From NCBI GenBank assembly GCA_051878795.1, contig JBJEKU010000098.1, forward strand, positions 1 to 36,031: 36,031 nucleotides of DNA, written 5' to 3'. Under the pieces are notes generated by a model that was given only the letters and a program-made list of their open reading frames with translations, made no database searches and was not told the DNA's origin. The DNA is from W1P20-047 sp051878795. GTDB taxonomy: Bacteria; Actinomycetota; Coriobacteriia; Coriobacteriales; Eggerthellaceae. Shown in pieces: positions 24,010 to 31,936 of the stretch (positions are counted from its first letter, which is position 1; each line of letters begins with the position of its first letter). A program made the translations under genes and the position numbers.

Positions 24010-27000
24010 TTACAGCTCGGAGTACATCTCCTGCAGCTTGACCAGGTGTGCGTAGCGGTCCATGGCGTTCTTCTCGTTGCGCTTGAACAGCTCTTCGGCA
24101 CGCTCGGGGAACTCGCGGGTCAGACGGCTGTAACGGGCTTCGTTCATCAGGAATTCCTGATAGCCGCCTGCGGGCTCCTTGCAGTCCAGGGTGAACTTCT
24201 TGCCGGGCTCCGCGCTGGGGTCGAAGCGGAAGATGTTCCAGTAACCGCACTCGACGGCGCGCTTCATTTCTTCCTGGCAGTTGGCCATGCCGCCCTTGAT
24301 GGAGTGCATCTCGCAGGGGCTGTAGCCGATGATCAGGGAAGGTCCGGGATAGGCCTCGGCCTCGGCGATTGCCTTGATGGTCTGCTGGCGGTTCGCACCC
24401 ATCGCAACCTGTGCGACGTATACGTAGCCGTAGCCCATAGCCAACTCTGCCAGGCTCTTCTTCTTGATTTCCTTACCGGCAGCTGCGAACTGCGCAACCT
24501 GGCCGATGTTGGAAGCCTTGGAAGCCTGACCGCCGGTGTTGGAGTACACCTCGGTATCGAAGACGAAGACGTTCACATCTTCGCCGGAAGCCAGGACGTG
24601 GTCCAGACCGCCGTAACCGATGTCGTATGCCCAACCGTCGCCACCGAAGATCCAGAAGGACTTCTTGGACAGGTATTCCTTGTTTTCCAGGATACGGTCG
24701 ATAACCGGGGTGCCCTTGCATTCGCAAGCACGCTGGGCCTGCAGCTCTTCCAGGGCGGCTACCAGCTCTTCGGTCGCCTTGGCGTTGGCGGCACCGTCGT
24801 TCTCGGTGTCGAACCAAGCCTGTGCGCATGCCTTCACGTTCTCGGGAGCATGCTCGCAGTTGGCGACGATCTGCAGGTCGTCCTTCAGCTTACCGCGCAG
24901 TGCGTTGTGGCCCAGCAGCATACCCAGACCGTGCTCTGCGTTGTCCTCGAACAGGGAGTTGGACCATGCGGGACCGCGACCCTGCTTGTTGGTGGTGTAA
25001 GGGGAAGTTGCGGCAGGACCGCCCCAGATGGAGGAGCAGCCGGTTGCGTTGGCGACGTACATGCGGTCGCCGAACAGCTGGGTGACCAGGCGTGCGTAGG
25101 AGGTTTCCGCGCAGCCCGCGCATGCGCCGGAAAACTCCAGCATGGGCTGCTTGAACTGGCTGCCCTTGACGTTGTTGGCTGCCAGCTCGGGCTTTTCGTC
25201 CACCTTGGCGACGCAGTAGTCGAAGACCTTCTGGGCTTCCAGCTCCTGCTCCAGGGGAACCATCTTCAAAGAGTCGGTGGGGCATACGCCGATGCACACG
25301 CCGCAACCCATGCAGTCCAGCGGGGAAATGGCCAGGGTGTACTTGTACAGGCCCTTCTGCTTGCCCTTCATCTCCAGCAGGGCGGTGTTCTCGGGCGCAG
25401 CAGCCGCTTCCTCGTCGGTGAGGGCGAAGGGGCGGATGGTTGCATGCGGGCAGACGAATGCGCAGTTGTTGCACTGGATGCAGGTCTCTGCGTTCCAAGC
25501 GGGAACGGTGACCGCGACGCCGCGCTTCTCATAGGCGGCTGCACCCTGGCAGAACTGGCCGTCGACGTGATCCATGAACGCGGATACGGGCAGGCTGTCG
25601 CCATCCATCAGGGCAATGGGCTTCATGATGGAGGAAACCTGCTTCACCAGGGCGGGATCGCCTTCCAGCTGCTCTTCGGCGGCGTTGTCGACCGCATTCG
25701 CCCAGTCGGCGGGCACGTCCACCTTCACGAATGCGGTGGCGCCGGCCTCGATGGCGCGGTGGTTCATGTCCACCACGTCCTGGCCCTTCTTCAGGTAGGA
25801 CTTGGTTGCAGCATCCTTCATGTACTGGATCGCTTCTTCCTGGGGCATGACCTTGGCCAGGGTGAAGAATGCGGACTGCAGGATGGTGTTGGTGCGCTTG
25901 CCCATACCGATCTCGCGGGCAAGGTCGATGGCGTTGATGGTGTACAGCTGAACGTCGTTTTCGGCGATGTAGCGCTTCGCCTGGGCGCTCAGGTGCTCGG
26001 ACAGCTCTTCGGGGGTCCACTGGCAGTTGATCATCAAAATGCCGCCGGGCTTGACGTCACGGACAATGGGGAAGCCCTTGGTGATGTATGCGGGCACGTG
26101 GCAAGCCACGAAGTCGGCCTTGTTGACGTAGTAGGGGCTGCGGATGAAGGAGTCGCCGAAGCGCAGGTGGCTTACAGTTACGCCGCCGGTCTTCTTGGAG
26201 TCGTACTGGAAGTATGCCTGTACGTACTTGTCGGTGTGGTCGCCGATGATCTTGATGGAGTTCTTGTTCGCACCGACGGTACCGTCGCCGCCGATACCCC
26301 AGAACTTGCACTCGATGGTGCCTGCCGCCGCGGTGTTGGGGCAGTTGGGGTTCTCGGGCAGGGACAGGTTGGTCACGTCGTCGACGATGCCGATGGTGAA
26401 CTCGCGCTTGGGCTCGTCCTTCTTCAGCTCGTCGAAGATAGCGAATACGGAAGCGGGCGGGGTGTCCTTGGAACCCAGGCCGTAGCGGCCGCCGGTGACG
26501 GTCAGGCCGGTGACGCCTTCCTGGGCCAGTGCGCACATGACGTCCTGGTACAGGGGCTCGCCCAGGGAGCCGGGCTCCTTGGTGCGGTCCATGACGGCGA
26601 TCTTCTTGACGGTCTTGGGCAGCGCCTCGACGAACTTCGCGGAAACGAAGGGACGGTACAGGCGGACCTTGACCAGGCCGACCTTCTCGCCGTTGGCGTT
26701 CAGGTAGTCGATGACTTCTTCGGCAACGTCGCAGAAGGAGCCCATGGCCACGATGACGCGGTCGGCGTCGGGTGCGCCGTAGTAGTTGAACAGCTTGTAG
26801 TCGGTGCCCAGCTTGGCGTTGATCTTGTCCATGTACTCTTCGACGATGGCAGGCAGGTCGTTGTACACGCCGTTGCATGCCTCGCGGTGCTGGAAGAAGA
26901 CGTCGCCGTTTTCGTGGGAACCGCGCATTGCAGGATGCTCGGGGTTCAGGGAGTGGGCGCGGAATGCACGGACCGCGTCCATGTCCACCATCTCGCCCAG

Positions 27001-27570
27001 GTCGTCATAGTCCCAAACCGCGACCTTCTGGATTTCGTGGGAAGTGCGGAAGCCGTCGAAGAAGTTCAGGAAGGGAACGCCGCCCTTGATGGCTGCCAGA
27101 TGGGCAACCGGGCCCAGGTCCATGATCTCCTGGACATTGCCTTCTGCCAGCATGGCGAAGCCGGTCTGGCGGCATGCCATAACGTCGGAGTGGTCGCCGA
27201 AGATGTTCAGCGCATGGGTTGCCAGGGTACGCGCGCTCACGTGGAAGACGGTGGGCATGCGCTCTGCTGCGATCTTGTACATGTTGGGGATCATCAGCAG
27301 CAGGCCCTGGGATGCGGTGTAGGTGGTGGTCAGCGCGCCAGCGGCCAAAGAGCCGTGTACAGCACCAGCCGCGCCGCCCTCGCTCTGCATCTCGCAAACC
27401 TTGACGGTCGTGCCGAAGATGTTCTTCTTGCCCTGGGCAGACCACTGGTCCACGAAGTCAGCCATGGGGCTGGAGGGAGTGATCGGATAGATGCCGGCAA
27501 CCTCGGTGAACGCATACGACACGTAGGCCGCAGCGTTGTTGCCGTCCATCGACTTGTAAACTTTCGTCAT
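24010..27570 (-). CDS. nifJ: Pyruvate:ferredoxin (flavodoxin) oxidoreductase
   Basis: This single-chain enzyme oxidises pyruvate with CoA to acetyl-CoA and CO2, reducing ferredoxin. The ATG at 27570 (GAGGAG upstream) gives 1186 residues, the normal length. Domains in order: N-terminal pyruvate/CoA domains (EVAGIYPITPSSPMADFVDQW, about 23-43); the EKR/linker region with GIGGDGTVGANKNSIKII (about 423-440); two [4Fe-4S] ferredoxin motifs, CIQCNNCAFVCP (about 697-708) and CMGCGVCIGVCP (about 750-761); and the TPP domain with CAGCAETSYARL (about 815), NATGCSSIWGG and GDGWAYDIGYGGLDHV (about 975), plus the proximal-cluster cysteines. All key cysteines are present. It is likely monocistronic with its own terminator and uses pyruvate made by malic enzyme and glycolysis. 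Confidence 0.97.
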   Translation of the reverse strand: MTKVYKSMDGNNAAAYVSYAFTEVAGIYPITPSSPMADFVDQWSAQGKKNIFGTTVKVCEMQSEGGAAGAVHGSLAAGALTTTYTASQGLLLMIPNMYKIAAERMPTVFHVSARTLATHALNIFGDHSDVMACRQTGFAMLAEGNVQEIMDLGPVAHLAAIKGGVPFLNFFDGFRTSHEIQKVAVWDYDDLGEMVDMDAVRAFRAHSLNPEHPAMRGSHENGDVFFQHREACNGVYNDLPAIVEEYMDKINAKLGTDYKLFNYYGAPDADRVIVAMGSFCDVAEEVIDYLNANGEKVGLVKVRLYRPFVSAKFVEALPKTVKKIAVMDRTKEPGSLGEPLYQDVMCALAQEGVTGLTVTGGRYGLGSKDTPPASVFAIFDELKKDEPKREFTIGIVDDVTNLSLPENPNCPNTAAAGTIECKFWGIGGDGTVGANKNSIKIIGDHTDKYVQAYFQYDSKKTGGVTVSHLRFGDSFIRSPYYVNKADFVACHVPAYITKGFPIVRDVKPGGILMINCQWTPEELSEHLSAQAKRYIAENDVQLYTINAIDLAREIGMGKRTNTILQSAFFTLAKVMPQEEAIQYMKDAATKSYLKKGQDVVDMNHRAIEAGATAFVKVDVPADWANAVDNAAEEQLEGDPALVKQVSSIMKPIALMDGDSLPVSAFMDHVDGQFCQGAAAYEKRGVAVTVPAWNAETCIQCNNCAFVCPHATIRPFALTDEEAAAAPENTALLEMKGKQKGLYKYTLAISPLDCMGCGVCIGVCPTDSLKMVPLEQELEAQKVFDYCVAKVDEKPELAANNVKGSQFKQPMLEFSGACAGCAETSYARLVTQLFGDRMYVANATGCSSIWGGPAATSPYTTNKQGRGPAWSNSLFEDNAEHGLGMLLGHNALRGKLKDDLQIVANCEHAPENVKACAQAWFDTENDGAANAKATEELVAALEELQAQRACECKGTPVIDRILENKEYLSKKSFWIFGGDGWAYDIGYGGLDHVLASGEDVNVFVFDTEVYSNTGGQASKASNIGQVAQFAAAGKEIKKKSLAELAMGYGYVYVAQVAMGANRQQTIKAIAEAEAYPGPSLIIGYSPCEMHSIKGGMANCQEEMKRAVECGYWNIFRFDPSAEPGKKFTLDCKEPAGGYQEFLMNEARYSRLTREFPERAEELFKRNEKNAMDRYAHLVKLQEMYSEL

Positions 27571-27583
27571 TTTCTCTCCTCTT

Positions 27584-28069
27584 GATTGGCTTTCTGCCAA
27601 ACCGCTTCCTGCCTTCCCGCAGAAAGCGGCCGTTATTGGGAAAAGGAGCGCACCCCGGGCTTTCCGAAGGGCGCCTGCGCGCGATACGAACAGTAATCGC
27701 ACCTTATGAATGATACCGAAACCCCGTGCCCAGCCCCGCCCCGAAAGGCGCTGCTTTGGAAAGTCGGGGCATCGTGGCGGCAAGCGGAAGACAGCGCGTT
27801 GCCAAGGCGGGGCAAGCGCCGCTCGCTGGCGGTGAGCGGACCGGGAAGGCGGCAGCGGCATGGGAAGAAGCGACTGCAACGGCAACAGAAACGGGTGCAT
27901 GGATGCTTCGGAGGTCCGCATCGTGAGGATGCCGGGTGCCCAAAGCCCCCAGCGCCCGCATGCGGCCCCCGCATGTCCGCCGATCTTCGCCGGCAGACCG
28001 CGGCGAACCCATCGATGCAGAAAGGCCCGTAACGCAGGGAAGGGACGGCGATTGCTGTCCCTTCCACAG
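27584..28069. other. nifJ upstream region and nhaC-family gene 3' flank, no gene seen
   Basis: The frames here lack ribosome binding sites and recognisable protein character. On the minus strand the nifJ leader contains complementary segments (GCTTTCTGC at 27589-27597 and GCAGAAAGC at 27620-27628) that could fold near the start. Further left, GGAAGGGAC (28038-28046) and GTCCCTTCC (28057-28065) form a 9-bp hairpin downstream of the transporter gene. No good nifJ promoter could be picked by eye. Confidence 0.4.
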
Positions 28070-28090
28070 AAAAAGCGTATTCCGAAACGC
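28070..28090 (-). terminator. Weak hairpin plus T5 after the lysine transporter gene
   Basis: On the minus strand, nine bases past the stop codon, GCGT and ACGC pair around an eight-base loop and run into TTTTT. A further 9-bp stem follows at 28038-28065. Together they probably end the transporter transcript, though neither alone is a strong intrinsic terminator. Confidence 0.4.
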
Positions 28091-28098
28091 CGTTTTGC

Positions 28099-29682
28099 TT
28101 ACTTGGCCAGATAGGCCTTCTGGTCCTCGATGGACTTCTTGCCCACGGTGGCGCGGAGCACGAACAGAGTGCCAATGACCAGCGCAACGCCCAGAAGCAG
28201 GCAGATGACCGCGTTCTGGACGATGCCGGCAACCACGAAGCACACGAAGGAGATACCCGCAACGGTGAGCGCGTAAGGCAACTGGGTGCGCACATGGTCC
28301 ACATGGTTCACGTTGGCGCCCGCGGAAGCCATGATGGTGGTGTCGGAGATGGGCGAGATATGGTCGCCGCAGACAGCACCCGCCAGGCAGGCGGAGATGC
28401 CGATGGTCAGCAGGGTGGGCTCGTTGGCGAAGATGGGCAGCACGATGGGGATCAGGATGCCGAAAGTGCCCCAGCTGGTACCGGTGGAGAACGCCAGGCC
28501 CACAGCCACCAGGAAGATGATTGCGGGAAGCATCATGTACAGGCCGGAAGCAGCGCCCTCCATCAGGCCGGCGACGAAGATGTCGGCACCCAGGGCGGAG
28601 GTCATGAGCTTCAGGGTCAGCGCGAAGGTCAGGATCAGCATCGCGGGAACCATCGCCTTGAAGCCGTCGGTGATGCAGCCGGCAGCCTCCTGGAAGGTGA
28701 TGGTGCGACGGGCGAGCAGGAAGATGAAGGACAGGATGAGCGCGATCAGCGAACCCCAGGGCAGGCCCACGGAGGCGTCGGTATTGCCGAACGCCATGAC
28801 GGGATTCATGTAGCCTTCGGCCTCGGGATCCCAGAAGCCGCCCACGTACATCATGCCCAGGATGCAGCAGACGATCAGCATCAGCACGGGCAGGAGCATA
28901 TCCCACAGAGAGGCGCGGGAGTTGGAAACCACTTCCTCATTACCGAGCGAGCCCAGCTCGCCATCGCGCAGCGCCTTCAGCTCTTCGGCGGCCATGGGGC
29001 CGTAATCGAAGCTCAGGATGCACAGGCCTACCAAGAAGACGATGGTCAGCAGGGAATAGAAGTTGAAGGGGATGGCCTGCACGAACAGCTGGATGCCGGA
29101 GATGCCCGAATCCAGGTCGGATGCAGTCGCGGAAACCGCTGCCGCCCAGGAAGAAATGGGGGCGATCATGCAGATGGGCGCCGCGGTGGCGTCGATGATG
29201 TAGGACAGCTTGGCACGGCTGATCTTCTGGCCGTCGGTCACGGGTCGCATGACGGCACCCGCGGTCAGGCAGTTGAAGTAGTCGTCCACGAAGATGAGCA
29301 CGCCCAGCAGGAAGGTCGCGAGCATACCGCCCACACGGCTTTTGATGTGCTTGGCGGCCCAGGTGCCGAATGCGGCGGAACCGCCGGCGGCGTTGATCAG
29401 GGCGACCATGATGCCCAGGATGACCAAGAAGATGAAGATGCCCGCGTTCCAGGAGTCGCTGATGGCGTTGATGAAGCCCACATCCACAGGATCCGCGCCC
29501 GCCATCTCGAAGGATCCGCCCACGACGAAGTTCAGGGTGTCGACGGGGTTGAAGCCCGCAAGCAGCAGGGCGCCCACGACGATGCCCACGAACAGGGACG
29601 AGTACGCCTCCTTCGTGATCAGGGCCAGCACGATCGCCACGATGGGCGGGACGAGCGACCAGAACGTACCGATGAATTCCAT
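28099..29682 (-). CDS. NhaC-superfamily transporter under lysine riboswitch control, probable lysine permease (LysW-like)
   Basis: The 527-residue protein has about 11-13 membrane helices and NhaC-superfamily hallmarks: ILGIMVALINAAGGSAAFGTWAA, GVLIFVDDYFNCLTAGAVMRPVTD, LAFSTGTSWGTFGILIPIVLP and LAGAVCGDHISPISDTTIMASAGA. General annotation would call it a Na+/H+ antiporter. However, the leader is a lysine riboswitch (29754-29919), and NhaC-like genes behind L-boxes have been assigned as lysine transporters (LysW). A divergent LysO-type exporter adds support. I infer lysine uptake, probably coupled to Na+ or H+. The ATG at 29682 follows GAGGAGGG, which can be paired with upstream leader sequence, so translation may also be controlled. 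Confidence 0.9.
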   Translation of the reverse strand: MEFIGTFWSLVPPIVAIVLALITKEAYSSLFVGIVVGALLLAGFNPVDTLNFVVGGSFEMAGADPVDVGFINAISDSWNAGIFIFLVILGIMVALINAAGGSAAFGTWAAKHIKSRVGGMLATFLLGVLIFVDDYFNCLTAGAVMRPVTDGQKISRAKLSYIIDATAAPICMIAPISSWAAAVSATASDLDSGISGIQLFVQAIPFNFYSLLTIVFLVGLCILSFDYGPMAAEELKALRDGELGSLGNEEVVSNSRASLWDMLLPVLMLIVCCILGMMYVGGFWDPEAEGYMNPVMAFGNTDASVGLPWGSLIALILSFIFLLARRTITFQEAAGCITDGFKAMVPAMLILTFALTLKLMTSALGADIFVAGLMEGAASGLYMMLPAIIFLVAVGLAFSTGTSWGTFGILIPIVLPIFANEPTLLTIGISACLAGAVCGDHISPISDTTIMASAGANVNHVDHVRTQLPYALTVAGISFVCFVVAGIVQNAVICLLLGVALVIGTLFVLRATVGKKSIEDQKAYLAK

Positions 29683-29699
29683 GTTCCCTCCTCAGGAAA

Positions 29700-29725
29700 T
29701 AAAACAGGCCATGATTGCATGGCCT
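29700..29725 (-). terminator. Riboswitch attenuator terminator
   Basis: On the minus strand AGGCCATG (29725-29718) pairs with CATGGCCT (29713-29706) around CAAT and continues GTTTTATTT, an intrinsic terminator between aptamer and start codon. GGCCATG of its 5' arm can instead pair with CATGGTC (29757-29751), which overlaps the 3' strand of aptamer stem P1. That would be the antiterminator used when lysine is absent. Confidence 0.75.
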
Positions 29726-29753
29726 TGGATGTTCCCTGAGGATTCTCTTCGAC

Positions 29754-29919
29754 CATGACAGCTCTCCGCTTGAAGGCGGCAGTGCGCGGGATCTTATCCC
29801 GCACCCCAGGCACGCACCGGCGTCGGCCGCTGCGCCCTTCGGCGGCTTCCCCTTCCACCCTGCTCGCACCCGACGTGCCCATGAACGGGGTTACTGATGA
29901 AAACCGCGCCTCTATCATG
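29754..29919 (-). ncRNA. Lysine riboswitch (L-box) aptamer
   Basis: The 166-nt minus-strand element upstream of the NhaC-like gene carries the L-box core in order: P1 5' strand CATGATAG with AGGCGCGG just inside, CAGTAA, GGAAGGGGAAGCCGCCGAAG, a GCGGGAT...ATCCCGC stem, GCCGCCTTCAAGCGGAGAGC, and P1 3' strand CTGTCATG. P1 closes with eight pairs (one G-U). These correspond to the conserved blocks of the Bacillus lysC leader. The expected action is transcription termination when lysine binds. Confidence 0.92.
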
Positions 29920-29943
29920 CCCATATATTGGTATAACGACGCG

Positions 29944-29949
29944 ATTATA
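29944..29949 (-). promoter_or_regulatory. Candidate -10 box of the riboswitch transcript
   Basis: TATAAT on the minus strand lies 25 bases upstream of the first aptamer nucleotide, leaving a short leader before P1. The -35 region 17 bases upstream is poor, so confidence rests on the -10 match and position. Confidence 0.5.
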
Positions 29950-30056
29950 CGCATTACAGGCGCTTCGTACACCTCTTTACGGGCAAAAGGGGGCACCTTT
30001 GGACGAATAGCACCTTTATCGGCTTGACCTGCGCTTTTACAGAGTAGAGTGCTGGA

Positions 30057-30086
30057 GTGTCATTTACTGACCGCAGTATGTATAAT
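30057..30086 (+). promoter_or_regulatory. Candidate promoter of the lysine exporter gene
   Basis: A perfect TATAAT (30081-30086), immediately preceded by TG, lies 18 bases after GTGTCA (30057-30062), which matches TTGACA at four positions. The expected start is near 30093, giving a leader of about 60 nt for the gene at 30155. Confidence 0.5.
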
Positions 30087-30154
30087 CCTTCGGGCGGATA
30101 TGCTGCCAAAGCCATGCCCGCACACCTGCAGAACCGTCAAAGGAAGGGAATATC

Positions 30155-31126
30155 GTGGGAGACCTGGTCCTCTACGTGGGAATCACCATCATCGGCTACA
30201 TCGCGGGCGCACTCGTGCGCCGTGCGGGGAAGAAGGCGGACTGGGCTTCGCCCGCGCTCACCTGCGTAGCCACCGTGGTGGTGTTCACCATGGGCCTGCG
30301 CATCGGTGCGAACGACGAGGTGGTCTCCAACCTGAACGTGGTAGGGCTGCAGGCGCTTGCCCTGGTCGTCTCCGCGCTGGTGGGCACCACCCTGTGCCTG
30401 ACCGTGGTGCGCCGCGCCCTGGGGATGAACCGCTTCGGCGTGGTCGGCGAAGCGGCGTCCGATAATGAAGACCATGCGGCAAACAAGGCGGAAGGCGGCA
30501 CGAAGGTGGACAAGATGACCATCTTCATCGTCTGCGCCGTCACGCTGGGCATCGCCCTGGGATACGCCAACCTGCGCAGCGGCACCATCGGCTTCGAACA
30601 GCTCAACGCAGGCGCGTCCGTGGTAGTGCGCGTGGGCCTGTGCACGCTGCTCGCCCTCATCGGCATCGACCTGGGCGTGGAGGGCACCGTCATCGGCAGC
30701 ATCAAAAACGCCGGGCTTCGCGTGCTCGCCATCCCCTTCACCGTCATCGCGGGAACGCTTCTGGGCGTTGCCGCATGCAGCGTCTTCCTGCCGCTTTCCC
30801 TGAAGGACTGCCTGATCGTGGGATCGGGCTTCGGCTGGTACAGCCTGGCCCCCAGCATCATCATGGACCACGGCATGGTCATGGTGAGCGCTATCAGCTT
30901 CATGCACAACGTATTGCGCGAGCTGCTTTCCATCATCACCATCCCCATCGTAGCCCGCCACGTGGGATACATCGAATGCTGCGGATTGGGAGGCGCCGCC
31001 GCCATGGACGTGTGCCTGCCCATCGTGGAACGCAGCTCCAACGGGGCCACCGCCGTGTACTCGTTCATGAGCGGCCTGGTGCTGACCATCGTGGTGCCCA
31101 TCCTGGTGCCCATCCTGTGCGCATAG
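30155..31126 (+). CDS. lysO: Lysine exporter LysO family protein
   Basis: A GTG at 30155 with AAGGAAGGG upstream gives 323 residues and about eight membrane helices. The sequence fits the LysO (YbjE, formerly DUF340) family, which exports L-lysine in E. coli. Seen: an N-terminal half with GITIIGYIAGALVRR and FTMGLRIGANDEVVSNL; a charged cytosolic loop (about 100-122); and the diagnostic C-terminal segment SGFGWYSLAPSIIMDHGM, then SFMHNVLRELLSIITIPIVARHVG (about 222-268). It is divergent from the riboswitch-controlled transporter, pairing export with import of the same amino acid. No L-box is visible in its own leader. Confidence 0.88.
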   Translation: MGDLVLYVGITIIGYIAGALVRRAGKKADWASPALTCVATVVVFTMGLRIGANDEVVSNLNVVGLQALALVVSALVGTTLCLTVVRRALGMNRFGVVGEAASDNEDHAANKAEGGTKVDKMTIFIVCAVTLGIALGYANLRSGTIGFEQLNAGASVVVRVGLCTLLALIGIDLGVEGTVIGSIKNAGLRVLAIPFTVIAGTLLGVAACSVFLPLSLKDCLIVGSGFGWYSLAPSIIMDHGMVMVSAISFMHNVLRELLSIITIPIVARHVGYIECCGLGGAAAMDVCLPIVERSSNGATAVYSFMSGLVLTIVVPILVPILCA

Positions 31127-31218
31127 CCCGCATCACCCGGCCCTCTTCCACCAAGCGGACTGCTAGGCGGGCTGCGTCCTGTGCTACCCTTCCCAAGGGA
31201 GAAGAAAGGAACACCATC

Positions 31219-31863
31219 ATGGAACGCGTACGAGGCATCCTGTTCGACAACGACGGCACGCTGGTCGATACCGGCCAGCTGATCCTGGACAGCTTCCGCC
31301 ATGCCACCAAGACGGTGCTGAAGCAGGACTTCCCCGATTCGCGCCTGATGGCGAAGGTTGGGCAGCCCCTGACCGTGCAGATGTGGGACTTCACGGACGA
31401 CCAAGAAGTGCACGACGAACTGCTGCGCGTCTTCCGCGAATACAACCATTCCGTCCACGACCAGCGGGTCCGCGCGTTCCCTGGGGTAATCGAGGGCCTT
31501 GCCCGGCTGAAGCGCCGCGGGTATGCGCTCGGCGTGGTCTCCAGCAAGCTGCACGCCCTCTGCTGGCGCGGCCTGACCATCACAGGCGCAGCCCAATACC
31601 TGGACTTCTGCGTGGGAGCAGACGACTTCCCGGAATTCAAGCCCAAGCCGGGCCCCATCCTGCACGGTGCGAAGCTGCTGGGCATCCCTGCAGGCGAGTG
31701 CGCCTACGCGGGCGATGCGCCCTTCGACATCGAAGCCGGCAACGCTGCGGGATGCCGCACCATCGCATGCACCTGGGGCGTGTTCCCACCTGAAAGACTC
31801 GAAGCGGAGCAGCCCGACTGCATGGTGGACAGCTTCCAGGAACTCGTGGACCTGTTCGACTAA
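31219..31863 (+). CDS. HAD-family phosphatase (phosphoglycolate phosphatase / PpaX-like)
   Basis: The ATG at 31219 with AAAGGA eight bases upstream gives 214 residues; the longer open frame upstream overlaps lysO and is not used. HAD motifs: I, GILFDNDGTLVDT (nucleophile Asp and second Asp, about 6-18); II, LGVVSSK; III, the Lys in FKPKPGPI; IV, CAYAGDAPFDIEAGNAAGC (metal Asp). A four-helix cap sits between motifs I and II. The enzyme hydrolyses small phosphate esters or pyrophosphate. Phosphoglycolate phosphatase and PpaX are the closest functional classes, but substrate is not decided by sequence. It lies 92 bases after lysO. Confidence 0.87.
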   Translation: MERVRGILFDNDGTLVDTGQLILDSFRHATKTVLKQDFPDSRLMAKVGQPLTVQMWDFTDDQEVHDELLRVFREYNHSVHDQRVRAFPGVIEGLARLKRRGYALGVVSSKLHALCWRGLTITGAAQYLDFCVGADDFPEFKPKPGPILHGAKLLGIPAGECAYAGDAPFDIEAGNAAGCRTIACTWGVFPPERLEAEQPDCMVDSFQELVDLFD

Positions 31864-31936
31864 CCCATCGGCCCGCATACGCGGCATACGATCGACAGGC
31901 GAATACCCAACGGAGAAGAGGAAAGGCGCAGGCATT

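Noticed and set aside
27240..27260. Other CACGTG-containing sites (for example near 4247, 26096, 27238 and 30960) as extra parS sites.
   Set aside because: They lack the flanking TTT/AAA arms; only the site at 34295-34310 matches the full palindrome.
23995..27585. Open frame of about 1200 codons antisense to nifJ.
   Set aside because: It mirrors codon bias of the real gene, is Gly/Val/Asp-rich with no motifs, and nifJ on the other strand is unmistakable.
27706..28032. Plus-strand frame of about 108 codons between nifJ and the transporter gene.
   Set aside because: Composition is Arg/Pro/Gly-rich shadow-like, no ribosome binding site or recognisable domain is seen, and the region is the nifJ upstream area.
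28099..29682. Plain Na+/H+ antiporter function for the NhaC-like protein.
   Set aside because: The lysine riboswitch in its leader and the divergent LysO-type gene make lysine transport more likely; ion coupling may still involve Na+ or H+.
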